28,453 nt of DNA from Lachnospiraceae bacterium (lineage in GTDB: Bacteria > Bacillota > Clostridia > Lachnospirales > Lachnospiraceae). Position numbers and translations under genes: made by a program. The first letter of the stretch is position 1, and every line of letters starts with the position of its first letter. The notes under the pieces are model-generated. The model had not been told where the DNA came from and did not search any database. It worked only from the letters and a program-made list of their open reading frames with translations. Shown here piece by piece: positions 1 to 8,228 of this stretch. The stretch lies in contig JAAUZS010000176.1 of NCBI GenBank assembly GCA_014804495.1, forward strand, positions 1 through 28,453, read 5' to 3'.

Positions 1-387
1 CTAATGAACGTAAAAAATCATCATATTTATAGTGACAAACTTACCTTAAGTGTGATAGACTTATCTCAGATAGGATTGGCAACTGATGAGGACAGGGAGT
101 ATCACATAGATTATTGGGCTAAACTTTTTAAAGCCACTACATGGGAGGAAGTAAAGATGTTAGCAGCAGAAGATAAATATATTGATGAAGCATCCAAATC
201 TATTTTCCAGCTAAGCGCTGAAGAGCAGATAAGCAAGCGGTGTTTTGACCGTATGATATATTATCGTGAAAAGCGGTTTTATGAGAGGACTATTGAAGAG
301 CAGAAAGCCGAACTCGCAGACAAAGATGCCCATATCCAAAAGCTTTTAACCGAAATTGAAAATCTTAGGGCTGCTGTTCACAAATAA
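1..387 (+). CDS. Rpn-type PD-(D/E)XK nuclease/transposase, C-terminal part (5' end outside window)
   Basis: The reading frame is open to the first base of the window, so the ATG at position 4 is probably internal rather than the start. The visible ~128 residues match the C-terminal half of the Rpn-type recombination-promoting nuclease / PD-(D/E)XK transposase family as I know it: a segment around residues 8-30 (IYSDKLTLSVIDLSQIGLAT), then YWAKLFKATTWEEVKMLA at about 38-55, then a charged coiled-coil tail (about 85-127). The catalytic PD-(D/E)XK residues would lie upstream and cannot be seen. These proteins are common multicopy genes in gut Clostridia and are linked to DNA cleavage and recombination. 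The gene converges on the LytTR regulator at 400 with only 12 bases between stops. Family assignment is by recognition; whether the gene is intact cannot be judged from here. Confidence 0.75.
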   Translation, partial: LMNVKNHHIYSDKLTLSVIDLSQIGLATDEDREYHIDYWAKLFKATTWEEVKMLAAEDKYIDEASKSIFQLSAEEQISKRCFDRMIYYREKRFYERTIEEQKAELADKDAHIQKLLTEIENLRAAVHK

Positions 388-399
388 CAAGCTTAATGT

Positions 400-1128
400 T
401 CATTCAGTCCCCACCACATTCTTTAAAAACTTCTTCTTAAACGTATTCCCGAACTCAATCAGTTCTTTTACGTTCTTAAGTTGTATATACCGATTGACGG
501 TGTCAATCTTATCAATATAGTCTGTATTCACAATATTGTATCTGCTGCACTGTACGAACTTATCCGAGCCTAACTCTTCAAGTATCTTCTTATTTGGTTT
601 ATATGGAAGCTTCAGGTTTCCATTGGTGCAATACACTGTCTGTCCCGCTCTGCTGTTCTCTATGTAGATGATTTCCGAAATTTCTTTCTTATACAGGATA
701 CCATCTTTTCGGAAGAATACACTCTGAGACACATTATCATTTCCCGGAAAATCAAGCGCTTCTGATATTACTTTGGATACTTTTCCTACATCATACGGCT
801 TCTCAACATAATAATAACAATGAAGGTCACTGTACGCGTACAATTCAGGATCTTCCAATGCAGTTGTGAATATTATCGGTGTATATTTATATTTCTGAAA
901 AGTACGAATATATTCTGCAAACCTCATTCCTGATACATCACCGGGATTTGATGAGTTCAAAATAATATCCAACATAAATAAGTCAATATTGTTCTTCATT
1001 GCCAGAACAGATGCTTCTTCCTGACTGGTGGCTGTCTTTATTACCACATCATTTCTTACACCTTCTATAATCTTGACAAGCATCTCTCTGCTTCTAATAT
1101 TATCTTCTACGATAAGAACCGTTTTCAT
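400..1128 (-). CDS. LytTR-family two-component response regulator
   Basis: This 242-residue protein has a CheY-like receiver domain (about 1-125) followed by a LytTR DNA-binding domain (about 135-238), the AgrA/LytR architecture. In the receiver I see the acidic pair E8-D9, the phospho-acceptor D54 in the strand FMLDI, the T88/T89 switch position and conserved K110 before P111. The LytTR part carries EIIYIENSRAGQTVYCTNG and the late motif FVQCSRYNIVN. It should be a cytoplasmic transcription regulator phosphorylated by a GHKL-type sensor kinase, but no kinase is encoded in the window, so it is an orphan here. It lies 69 bases downstream of the second LytTR gene on the same strand and may be co-transcribed. 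The ribosome site is weak (an AGAAAGAG stretch). The stretch after D54 is longer than usual and contains NSSNPGD before the next helix. Confidence 0.88.
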   Translation of the reverse strand: MKTVLIVEDNIRSREMLVKIIEGVRNDVVIKTATSQEEASVLAMKNNIDLFMLDIILNSSNPGDVSGMRFAEYIRTFQKYKYTPIIFTTALEDPELYAYSDLHCYYYVEKPYDVGKVSKVISEALDFPGNDNVSQSVFFRKDGILYKKEISEIIYIENSRAGQTVYCTNGNLKLPYKPNKKILEELGSDKFVQCSRYNIVNTDYIDKIDTVNRYIQLKNVKELIEFGNTFKKKFLKNVVGTE

Positions 1129-1197
1129 ACTGCATATCTCTTTCTATAATGTTTTTCCCGCAAAGACAATAAAATACGCACACTTTATCTATGGCAT

Positions 1198-1932
1198 TTA
1201 AAAAATATATCTGACACAAGCTGCTCTAAACGACTTCTCTTTTGACCTGCTGATACTAAGGCGCGTGCCATTTATCAATTCAAGTTCATGGGTATCCCAG
1301 CGTTTCAAATAGTGGCAATTGACCAGATAGCTGTTGTGAGGAAACTCAAACCCGAAAACACACAACTTCGCATATAACTCTTTCGTTTTTTCCTTTACAC
1401 TCATCTGGCTTACTACATCGGGCAGGTCGTAATAATGGATAGTGCTTCCGTTCTTCGCAATTTCTATGTAAAGAATTTTGCTCACATCAATCGGAACCGT
1501 ATATTTACCATGGGTCACAAAAAGCTGATTTCTAACATTACGCCTGTACATTTCTTCTACTGTTTCAAGCAGACTTTTTCTTAATTCTCTAACTTGCTCT
1601 TTGCGCGTAAAGCGATAGGGCTGACTTTTGAAATCTGCTGTTGTTGGCGAACATTTTCCTGTACAAAAAACAAGCAGTCCGTCTTTGTTCTTCTTTCTAT
1701 ACTCCTTGGCAACTTCCCTTCCGCTTTTTCCAGGAAGAACTATATCTAAAATTACCAGATTATATCTGCTCACACTGGCCTTCAACAAATCTTCTCCTGT
1801 AGAGAACATTGATATTTTAAAATCTCCCTGCTTCAATTCGCCTTCCAGAAGAATATCCCTTATCTCCCGTGCACTTTTTCTTTCATCATCACATATTGCA
1901 ATCCATAATAATTCTTCACCTGTGTAATACAT
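1198..1932 (-). CDS. LytTR-family response regulator (AgrA-like), second copy
   Basis: A receiver domain of about 120 residues is followed by a LytTR domain (about 138-240). I place the start at the ATG at 1932, preceded by AGAGG with about 9 bases spacing; an in-frame ATG at 1941 sits directly against that AGAGG and is less likely. With the 1932 start the protein is 244 residues. The acidic triad D15-D16-E17, phospho-acceptor D63 (VILDIVLP), T91 and K111 in PYRFTRKE are visible. The RFxRK form of the K loop is typical of the AgrA-like group of Clostridia. The LytTR part contains KILYIEIAKNGSTIHYYD and FPHNSYLVNCHYLKRW. The gene is divergent from the first XRE regulator across a 212-base region full of TTGTTGT/ACAACA half-sites, one of which overlaps its ribosome-site region. 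No cognate kinase or peptide gene is visible. Confidence 0.85.
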   Translation of the reverse strand: MYYTGEELLWIAICDDERKSAREIRDILLEGELKQGDFKISMFSTGEDLLKASVSRYNLVILDIVLPGKSGREVAKEYRKKNKDGLLVFCTGKCSPTTADFKSQPYRFTRKEQVRELRKSLLETVEEMYRRNVRNQLFVTHGKYTVPIDVSKILYIEIAKNGSTIHYYDLPDVVSQMSVKEKTKELYAKLCVFGFEFPHNSYLVNCHYLKRWDTHELELINGTRLSISRSKEKSFRAACVRYIF

Positions 1933-1945
1933 ATTCCTCATCCTC

Positions 1946-1980
1946 TTGTTGTCTTTCGCTTTATTTTATATTTTACAACA
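1946..1980. promoter_or_regulatory. Candidate operator, inverted TTGTTGT...ACAACA (LytTR side)
   Basis: TTGTTGT at 1946-1952 faces ACAACA at 1975-1980 with 22 bases between them, immediately upstream of the LytTR gene starting at 1932. A further half-site TTTACAACAT lies at 2001-2010, identical to 1972-1981. The same half-site words recur upstream of both XRE genes, so this is probably a binding site for one of these regulators. The wider spacing than at the XRE sites makes it the weakest of the three. A near-direct repeat of TATGGTA (1986-1992 and 2013-2019, 27 bases apart) also lies here and could be a LytTR site. Confidence 0.4.
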
Positions 1981-2058
1981 TTCACTATGGTAATTTTCTA
2001 TTTACAACATAGTATGGTAGTTATTTTCATTTTATTACACTTTATAGTATTTCATCAA

Positions 2059-2095
2059 ACAACAACTTGTTGTGTGTTAATATCTGTAACAACAA
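2059..2095. promoter_or_regulatory. Candidate XRE operator upstream of the first XRE gene
   Basis: ACAACAA (2059-2065), TTGTTGT (2067-2073) and ACAACAA (2089-2095) form two overlapping inverted repeats, one with a single central base and one with a 15-base spacer. The 13-base word TTGTTGTGTGTTA starting at 2067 is repeated exactly at 2558 upstream of the paralogous regulator, again followed by ACAACAAAT-like sequence. Conserved symmetric sites upstream of both XRE paralogs suggest autoregulation and cross-regulation. Binding itself is inference. Confidence 0.6.
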
Positions 2096-2144
2096 ATAAG
2101 ATATATACAGCGCAATTTAGCCGCTCAAATCAGGAAAACAGATT

Positions 2145-2492
2145 ATGAAGACATTAAATACTATTTTAAGAGACTTGAGAGAAGATCATGATATTAAGCA
2201 GGAAACCATCGCAAAATATCTGGGCGTATCACAGCAGACGTATTCCAACTATGAAAACGGCAGGCGTGAAATCCCGATTGAGGCAGTCAAAAAATTGTCC
2301 ACATTTTATAAAGTCAGCACTGATTATCTATTGCGTTCTGACACTACATATCTTGGGAATATAGATATGCAGGCAACGTATATCGATAATATAACAATGC
2401 ACGACATTTTCTATGACATGCAGTCGCTTGACGAATCCAACCGCAAGAATTTAGTTAAATACATCAAGTTTTTGCATCAGGACACTAACTAA
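2145..2492 (+). CDS. Small XRE-family helix-turn-helix regulator (copy 1)
   Basis: This is a 115-residue cytoplasmic DNA-binding protein. A Cro/C1-type HTH occupies about residues 6-62; the recognition region KYLGVSQQTYSNYENGRREI is the classic form in which QQTYSNYE is the recognition helix, and it ends with the typical KVSTDYLL. The C-terminal ~50 residues (MHDIFYDMQSLDESNRKNLV...) form a short helical tail, probably for dimerisation. The start at 2145 has AGGA nine bases upstream. It is paralogous to the gene at 2639: the recognition segment is nearly the same and the tails align. It probably binds the repeated TTGTTGT/ACAACAA sites in front of both genes. The target beyond these promoters is unknown. 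Confidence 0.88.
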   Translation: MKTLNTILRDLREDHDIKQETIAKYLGVSQQTYSNYENGRREIPIEAVKKLSTFYKVSTDYLLRSDTTYLGNIDMQATYIDNITMHDIFYDMQSLDESNRKNLVKYIKFLHQDTN

Positions 2493-2557
2493 TATACATT
2501 CATTTGTTTTTATTTTCAGCTCTCCACATCAATATGTTGTAAAGTCTTGTTTTCAAT

Positions 2558-2587
2558 TTGTTGTGTGTTATCTTATTTTTACAACAA
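2558..2587. promoter_or_regulatory. Candidate XRE operator upstream of the second XRE gene
   Basis: TTGTTGT (2558-2564) and ACAACAA (2581-2587) form an inverted repeat with a 16-base spacer, and the left part extends to the 13-base word TTGTTGTGTGTTA found identically at 2067. A further half-site, ATGTTGTAAA at 2534-2543, is the exact reverse complement of TTTACAACAT at 1972 and 2001. The site lies about 50-80 bases upstream of the start at 2639, a position suited to promoter occlusion. Confidence 0.6.
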
Positions 2588-2638
2588 ATTAACTTGTATC
2601 ACAAATACACAGATTTAAAAGGAAGCAAGGTTACAAAA

Positions 2639-2983
2639 ATGAAACAAGTATATGAATTTTTGCGAGAACTAAGGGAGCAGCATAGCTATCGGCAGGAGTA
2701 CATTGCAAAATATCTGGGTATCACACAACAGACATACTCAAACTATGAATTAGGGCTCCGTGAAATTCCTCTACATCACATCATAAAATTATCCTGTCTT
2801 TATCAGGTAAGTACAGATTATTTATTAGGCATTGAATCTCCATATGCAGGTAGTACCAATCTGTCCCAGGAATATCTCGATGGACTCTCTCTGCACGACT
2901 TTCTATATAGTATCCAACAGTTGGATACAGATAAGCGAAAGAGTCTTGCCCAATTTGTACGTTTTCTAAACAGTCAGGATTAG
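2639..2983 (+). CDS. Small XRE-family helix-turn-helix regulator (copy 2)
   Basis: This 114-residue protein starts at the ATG at 2639, preceded by GGAAGCAAGG. A longer in-frame reading from TTG at 2558 would overlap the operator and lacks a ribosome site, so I reject it. The HTH is at about residues 5-60, with KYLGITQQTYSNYELGLREI as the recognition region and QVSTDYLL closing the domain; the C-terminal tail (LHDFLYSIQQLDTDKRKSLA) matches that of copy 1. The two are evidently a tandem duplication with diverged residues flanking the recognition helix. It ends 8 bases from the convergent end of the membrane-protein operon, with no evident terminator between. Confidence 0.88.
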   Translation: MKQVYEFLRELREQHSYRQEYIAKYLGITQQTYSNYELGLREIPLHHIIKLSCLYQVSTDYLLGIESPYAGSTNLSQEYLDGLSLHDFLYSIQQLDTDKRKSLAQFVRFLNSQD

Positions 2984-2991
2984 AATATTCT

Positions 2992-5493
2992 TCACACTCT
3001 GTCAGCTACATTATATTCTCTGCCGCCCATATCGTAAAGCAGCGGCGCTAATGCTGACAACATACAAAATGCAAGCGGATTACACGGATGAAATATCCAC
3101 TCTGTCAGACCCGCCGCTGCAAATGTAATAAGTAAAGCAAACGGCAGCAGGCTGCATAATCTGCTATCATTTTTCTTTTTGTAATAAACCACTGACTGTA
3201 TCAGCGTACAGAATCCAAACAGAATGAAGACTATTCCAATCGGAATGCCATGATCATATGCTACCTGAATATAAGTATTATGTGCATGGGAAGCTCCGAT
3301 AGTTCCATCGGACATAACTATATCCATATCATCATGTCCTGTCATATTCAAATTAGCAATATATAATTTGAATATGTCCAACCTTCCACTCGCATATGAT
3401 TCTATTCTTTCTTCTATTTCGTTTGGCTCCTCCGCTCCGGAAAGCATTGTTCCGGAGATAGATGCGGACGCTACCAGCATCCCCTTACTGTATAAATCCG
3501 GTTTTTTATATGGTACAATACACTTTCCTTCCGGAATACCGAGCACTTTATTTTCAAACACCTGGACGAATCTTCGGATTGTTATATAATATCTTGAATC
3601 TGTATCCCTTCTATCCTTAATCTCATCCGGAATCCATTCAATCTCAAACATTTCCGGCTGCGCAGCAACTGAAGGAATCATACGTTGCAAAGTAAAAACC
3701 GCCGGAAAGCATAAAATAAATGTTATAAACATCATAGCTGTTATCGTAAAGAAAGTTTTCATCTTATAATGCAGAATCAGACATACACTCGGAATAACAA
3801 CAAGCAGCGTCACAATAATTGCAAGATAGCCGGTCCGTGATAAAGTAATAAAAAGGTATACCAATGAAATTCCAAAAATAGTCAATTCTTTCCAAATATA
3901 AGAAAGCTTTGGCTCCTTACGGTATGCCTGCAATAGTTTAACTAGTTCCGCGCAAATGACTAATGACAGGTATTCTGCCGAGACAGTTACCGTATGAAAT
4001 ATAAACGAATATCTTGTTTGATTATAAAACTGGTAGGGTCTGTGTAATAAACAATAACCGGTCATTACCAGAAAATGTAATAAAATTCCATTACAGATAT
4101 TCTGAAGCAGCCTCTCCCTTTTTTCCCATGCTGCCATCCGCAGATAGTATAATGAAAAGACGCACACCAAATATACAGGCCACCCCCTCGTATTACGGAA
4201 TACAATCAAAAGTGCAAAAAACACTGCAAGGATAATTCCATATTTTGATATCCTGCGTATCTGCTTAAACACTATAATTGAAATAGTATTGATAATAATA
4301 ATACCTGCAATTACAGCTGCCCATATTGTCAGCCATACTACCCTCTTTTCCAATTCTGTCAGGTCAGGTGTTACACAGGACCGATAATAAAAACATCCTG
4401 CAATGGCCGCCACTATAAGATAAATCAGATTAACAAAGTTAAAGAATTCTTTCCGCTTATATGTCACAATCACTGACAGCCCAAAATAAATCAGCATCTC
4501 ACGATACGCAATAATATGGTAGATATTGTATAATCCATTCATATAATGCACACCGGACTGGATGGCTAATGCAAAAAAGACCGCCTGAAGATAGTCTGTC
4601 CATCTGTCACGCAAAATGGATAATCCCATATCAGAGCTTTTATGATTTCTTTTATGATGTATTCCATATAACAGAATTCCCATTGATATCAAAATGCCTG
4701 CATCATAGAAAATAATATCCAATACATCAAAAATAACATCATTATCGGGACCTGCTGAAAATATATTAAATGGCCATACTGCTGTCAGTAGTACGATAGC
4801 GCTAACGATTACTACAGGACTCGCAACCCATTTCCATACTCTCTCAACTGTAAGCAGATGGTTCCTATCCGGATACTTTTCATAGTATTTCTTTGATAAA
4901 AATGAAATAAGAAGTCCAACTAGTAAAACAATAGCATAACAAACAAAAATTTTACCCTTTCCAAACGGAATCTCATAATCGTATTCAGTAATAATATTTT
5001 GTCCCCTGACTTCCATACCATTATAAAACATTATTCCGTTGTAAGTTGTGCCGGAAGTTGCCGTATCCTCGTACGCCACATAAAAATCAGTAGAAATGCC
5101 CTGTATCATATAACAGTATTCTACACCGGTTTCCATATCCTGATTAAGCACTATGGTATAAAATCCCGGCGCTTCTTCCATTTCTTCAACAAGAATGTTC
5201 TTATCCAGAACAGGACTCATATCAGCGTCAAACAGAATAAATCTAAATTCTTCTCCGGTTATTTCATCTGTAAAATATATTTTGATATCCATCAAGTGGC
5301 TATATGGTGCGACAAACTTCTGCGCTGCAAAACAGTCGTCTCTTATTGCCTCTGACTGCATAGACATCTGCCGGTTACTTCTCACAACAGGCTTCTCAGT
5401 AACAAAACGCTGCGGTCTCAATATAAAAATACAAAAAATAACAATCCAAACCACTCCACAGATAGCCTGACGTTTATTTACAATTTTATTCAA
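2992..5493 (-). CDS. O-antigen ligase/polymerase-like membrane protein with an extracytoplasmic beta-rich domain
   Basis: I start this gene at TTG 5493, because GGAGGGA lies 8 bases upstream and the start then overlaps the stop of the preceding gene (TTGAATAA). The longer reading from 5538 has no comparable site. The protein is 833 residues. TM1 is at about 11-26, followed by a beta-rich extracytoplasmic region (about 45-172), then TM2 (about 181-200) and a large polytopic part. The C-terminal half has the Wzy_C/WaaL signs SRTGY (R553) and HAHNTYIQ (736-743) followed by G-rich sequence, with a long outside loop (about 600-720) between. Family members ligate or polymerise undecaprenyl-linked glycans outside the membrane. 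It is the last gene of the operon. Ligase versus polymerase cannot be decided from sequence. The beta-rich domain between TM1 and TM2 is not part of the standard family. Confidence 0.75.
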   Translation of the reverse strand: MNKIVNKRQAICGVVWIVIFCIFILRPQRFVTEKPVVRSNRQMSMQSEAIRDDCFAAQKFVAPYSHLMDIKIYFTDEITGEEFRFILFDADMSPVLDKNILVEEMEEAPGFYTIVLNQDMETGVEYCYMIQGISTDFYVAYEDTATSGTTYNGIMFYNGMEVRGQNIITEYDYEIPFGKGKIFVCYAIVLLVGLLISFLSKKYYEKYPDRNHLLTVERVWKWVASPVVIVSAIVLLTAVWPFNIFSAGPDNDVIFDVLDIIFYDAGILISMGILLYGIHHKRNHKSSDMGLSILRDRWTDYLQAVFFALAIQSGVHYMNGLYNIYHIIAYREMLIYFGLSVIVTYKRKEFFNFVNLIYLIVAAIAGCFYYRSCVTPDLTELEKRVVWLTIWAAVIAGIIIINTISIIVFKQIRRISKYGIILAVFFALLIVFRNTRGWPVYLVCVFSLYYLRMAAWEKRERLLQNICNGILLHFLVMTGYCLLHRPYQFYNQTRYSFIFHTVTVSAEYLSLVICAELVKLLQAYRKEPKLSYIWKELTIFGISLVYLFITLSRTGYLAIIVTLLVVIPSVCLILHYKMKTFFTITAMMFITFILCFPAVFTLQRMIPSVAAQPEMFEIEWIPDEIKDRRDTDSRYYITIRRFVQVFENKVLGIPEGKCIVPYKKPDLYSKGMLVASASISGTMLSGAEEPNEIEERIESYASGRLDIFKLYIANLNMTGHDDMDIVMSDGTIGASHAHNTYIQVAYDHGIPIGIVFILFGFCTLIQSVVYYKKKNDSRLCSLLPFALLITFAAAGLTEWIFHPCNPLAFCMLSALAPLLYDMGGREYNVADRV

Positions 5494-7306
5494 ATTTCTT
5501 TCCCTCCCATACGATTGCTGAAAAAAGAGGCAGTGCAAACCAAAAGATTAATACATACCTAACTAAATATGACGGTCCTAAGAGCATTGTCAGCCATATA
5601 ATGAGTAACATCAGATATGGCATCAGTATATTATATTTTTTTCTATAAACCTCATAACTGAACATAAAAGCGTAGCACCAGAACAAAAATCCCGGAGAGA
5701 ATATCATGGACAAAACAGGAATTTTTTCCTTAACTATCTCCAACGACATTTTCCTATACACCTCATCCAACCAGGGAATCTTGCTTTCCCTGACGCCGGG
5801 CTGCTCTACCTCATACTCAAAATAAGAGCTGTCTTCATATACAAAAGTAAACTTAACATTTCCTCTATAAACATCAATGATTGTATCAGGATACCAGAAA
5901 CCGTATGTATTTACAAGCCATGCATTGATGTAGGTAAATGGTTTCTTCAATCCGATTTTCGCCCAGAGTTTCGCATATTTGAGTTTATCAGTCTCGTACG
6001 CTGCGTTTTGAAAATGAAATTTTACCGGATCTGATGACTTCGGTGTATAAAGTTCTAATGCCTCTTCCGGCAATATTTCATGTAACGTGGCAATATCCTC
6101 TTCTTCAAATGCGTCTCTGTTTAATATATAAGTTCTCGTAAGCTGTTGTATCGGTACTGTCAATATTTCCTGATTTTCCGAGTTATCTGCATGCAGCGCC
6201 AACGTCAACGTTGTATCAATGAGAAAAAATGAAATAAAAATAACTGCTATCATTATAGCCATTTTCTTCAAATATTTTCTAAAATATATAAGAAGAATCG
6301 GTGTCATTACAGTAAATGCATACATGGCATTTTTTCTAAACAGTGACACCATCAATGCACTGAAAATAAAAAGAGCCATATGGTATTTCGAATCAAAAAA
6401 TCTTTCCGTAGATATACCCATTTCCAGCATACATAATAACAGCAATAATAAAGCTGCCGTAAACATTGTATCTTTGGTCGAACACATCACATACATGATA
6501 ATTACCGGAAAAAAAGCAAAATATATTACTGACAAAAACCTAATCATACCGGAAACCTTCTTTTTTCTAAGAAAGTTAATTAAGTACGTAAAAACCCCAG
6601 CGACCATAAGCATCTGCATTATCATATAACATACAATACCAAGGTTATATGAGCCCGTAAACTTATGCACGGCACAGATGATTCCACCCAGCATCAGCAC
6701 ATGTACCAGCGGATGATGCGTTGAAAATGTTCTGGATGCCACCTGTACGTATTCATCCTGCGCGTCATAGACAAAAAAACCGGGATATACTGCCAAAAGT
6801 ACTGGTAGCCAGCATATAATCAAAAAAAGAAATACAGCCAGATTCTCGTGTTTTACTATAGCTTCCGGGAGCCGCATCATCTTCATATGCTGCGGTTTCT
6901 CAGTCTTTTTTTTCTCAATACTCTCCATGAAACTCCATAGCCTGCGTATCGGAATCGAAAAGAAGCATGTCAATACCGGCATGGAAATCCACAATTTCCA
7001 ATCCTTAAAATTGACGCTGCCCTCCGCATCCAGCCTGGTTCCAAAGAGCATCGCAACAGTAAACAGAAATGACAGTATTCCGGAAATTTTCCATCCTCTG
7101 CCATCTTGTATATCAATGCCATTAAGCGATTGATTTAACATATATATGCAACAAATCCATATGAATACAGAAAATATACTATTTGTAAATCCCAGTTCGT
7201 TTCCTTTTAAATTTAAAATCTGAGGAAAACACAGAATGCCTGCTGTAGCAATTGCAACAGCAATAATTCTCATATTTATTTTAACTTTAGATTCACTTCC
7301 GTTCAT
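5486..7306 (-). CDS. DUF6020-like polytopic membrane protein (putative GT-C-type transferase)
   Basis: This 606-residue protein has about 12 predicted membrane segments. I choose ATG 7306 because GGGAG lies 7 bases upstream; TTG at 7309 is too close. The first large outside region carries YPGFFVYDAQDEYVQVAS followed by HHPLVH, which I recognise as the signature of DUF6020 membrane proteins. Further on come STKDTMFTA and LFRKNAMYAF, then a soluble outside loop (about 370-500). Acidic residues early in an outside loop plus many membrane helices resemble GT-C glycosyltransferases that use lipid-linked donors, but the activity is unproven. It overlaps the glycosyltransferase upstream by 14 bases and the ligase-like gene downstream by 8, so the three are translationally coupled. 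Confidence 0.7.
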   Translation of the reverse strand: MNGSESKVKINMRIIAVAIATAGILCFPQILNLKGNELGFTNSIFSVFIWICCIYMLNQSLNGIDIQDGRGWKISGILSFLFTVAMLFGTRLDAEGSVNFKDWKLWISMPVLTCFFSIPIRRLWSFMESIEKKKTEKPQHMKMMRLPEAIVKHENLAVFLFLIICWLPVLLAVYPGFFVYDAQDEYVQVASRTFSTHHPLVHVLMLGGIICAVHKFTGSYNLGIVCYMIMQMLMVAGVFTYLINFLRKKKVSGMIRFLSVIYFAFFPVIIMYVMCSTKDTMFTAALLLLLLCMLEMGISTERFFDSKYHMALFIFSALMVSLFRKNAMYAFTVMTPILLIYFRKYLKKMAIMIAVIFISFFLIDTTLTLALHADNSENQEILTVPIQQLTRTYILNRDAFEEEDIATLHEILPEEALELYTPKSSDPVKFHFQNAAYETDKLKYAKLWAKIGLKKPFTYINAWLVNTYGFWYPDTIIDVYRGNVKFTFVYEDSSYFEYEVEQPGVRESKIPWLDEVYRKMSLEIVKEKIPVLSMIFSPGFLFWCYAFMFSYEVYRKKYNILMPYLMLLIIWLTMLLGPSYLVRYVLIFWFALPLFSAIVWEGKKFE

Positions 7307-8228
7307 CAATGCTCTCCCTTATTACATATTGGGGCGAATTATTCAACGAAATATAGATTCTTCCTATATATTCCCCTATAATACCAAGCATCAGCATCAG
7401 CATGCCTCCGATAAACATAATTGCCGACATAATCGAACTGAAACCAATTACGACATTTGGGTCAACCAGTTTCCTGATAATTGTATAACTGCCATATATA
7501 AAGCCAGCAACAGCCGCCAAAGCTCCGATAACTGTCGCAATTCTAAGTGGTATGATGCTAAAAGCAGTAAATCCGTTAAACCAAAGCGCAAAGAGCTTTC
7601 CTATCGTATATCCGGAAGTTCCGATTTCACGTTCCCTGTGATTGACATCTGCATTTGCAATTTTCCTGGTCGTACGAAGAACCAGACCAATCACATAGGG
7701 ATACGGATTAGTATAGCGCACCATTTCATCAATTATGAATCTCTTTGCAGCAAAATAGCTTGACAGATATAAATCCTTAGGTTTCCCCAGCATCACCCTT
7801 GCCATCAGTTCATTGACTTTACTGCCCAGATTACGAAAAGCCGAATGCTTTTTATGCTTATATCTTGCGTATACTACATCATACCCTTCATCTATCTTTA
7901 CAAGCAATTTCCCGACTTCTTCCGCAGGTGTCTGCCCATCATCATCCAGACAGACAACTATATCTCCATGTACATAACGAAAACCGGCCATTAGCGCTGC
8001 ATGCTGTCCGAAATTTCTGGCGAGATTAACGCCGCAGACCTTTTCGTCCGCTTCACAGATATTTCTGATTTCTTCAAACGTATCATCCGGCGAACAGTCG
8101 TTTATCAGAATGATTTCGTAATCATACTGTTTCATACCTTCCATTGTCGAACGGATTTCTTCTACTACTTTGCCGAGTGTACGCGATGAATTGTAGCATG
8201 GTATTACAAAACTTACCAACCGACTCAT
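7293..8228 (-). CDS. ArnC/DPM-like family 2 glycosyltransferase, membrane anchored
   Basis: This 311-residue enzyme has a GT-A catalytic domain (about 1-215) and two C-terminal membrane helices (about 225-255 and 262-292). I see the opening strand SFVIPCYN, the nucleotide-binding IINDCSPDD near residue 42, NFGQHAALMAG at 72-82, and the metal-binding DDD at 95-97 in CLDDDGQTP. The ARNFGQ and DDDGQ pattern is typical of undecaprenyl-phosphate sugar transferases such as ArnC and of dolichyl-phosphate-mannose-synthase-like enzymes. Its expected role is to move a nucleotide sugar (possibly the 4-acetamido sugar of this operon) to undecaprenyl phosphate on the inner membrane face. It starts with ATGA, overlapping the stop of the acetyltransferase by 4 bases, and ends 14 bases inside the DUF6020-like gene. 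The donor sugar is inferred from neighbours only. Confidence 0.87.
   Translation of the reverse strand: MSRLVSFVIPCYNSSRTLGKVVEEIRSTMEGMKQYDYEIILINDCSPDDTFEEIRNICEADEKVCGVNLARNFGQHAALMAGFRYVHGDIVVCLDDDGQTPAEEVGKLLVKIDEGYDVVYARYKHKKHSAFRNLGSKVNELMARVMLGKPKDLYLSSYFAAKRFIIDEMVRYTNPYPYVIGLVLRTTRKIANADVNHREREIGTSGYTIGKLFALWFNGFTAFSIIPLRIATVIGALAAVAGFIYGSYTIIRKLVDPNVVIGFSSIMSAIMFIGGMLMLMLGIIGEYIGRIYISLNNSPQYVIRESIDERK

Noticed and set aside
2558..2638. N-terminal extension of the second XRE gene from TTG at 2558
   Set aside because: It would translate the operator repeat and has no ribosome site, while ATG 2639 has a good one and aligns with the start of the paralog.
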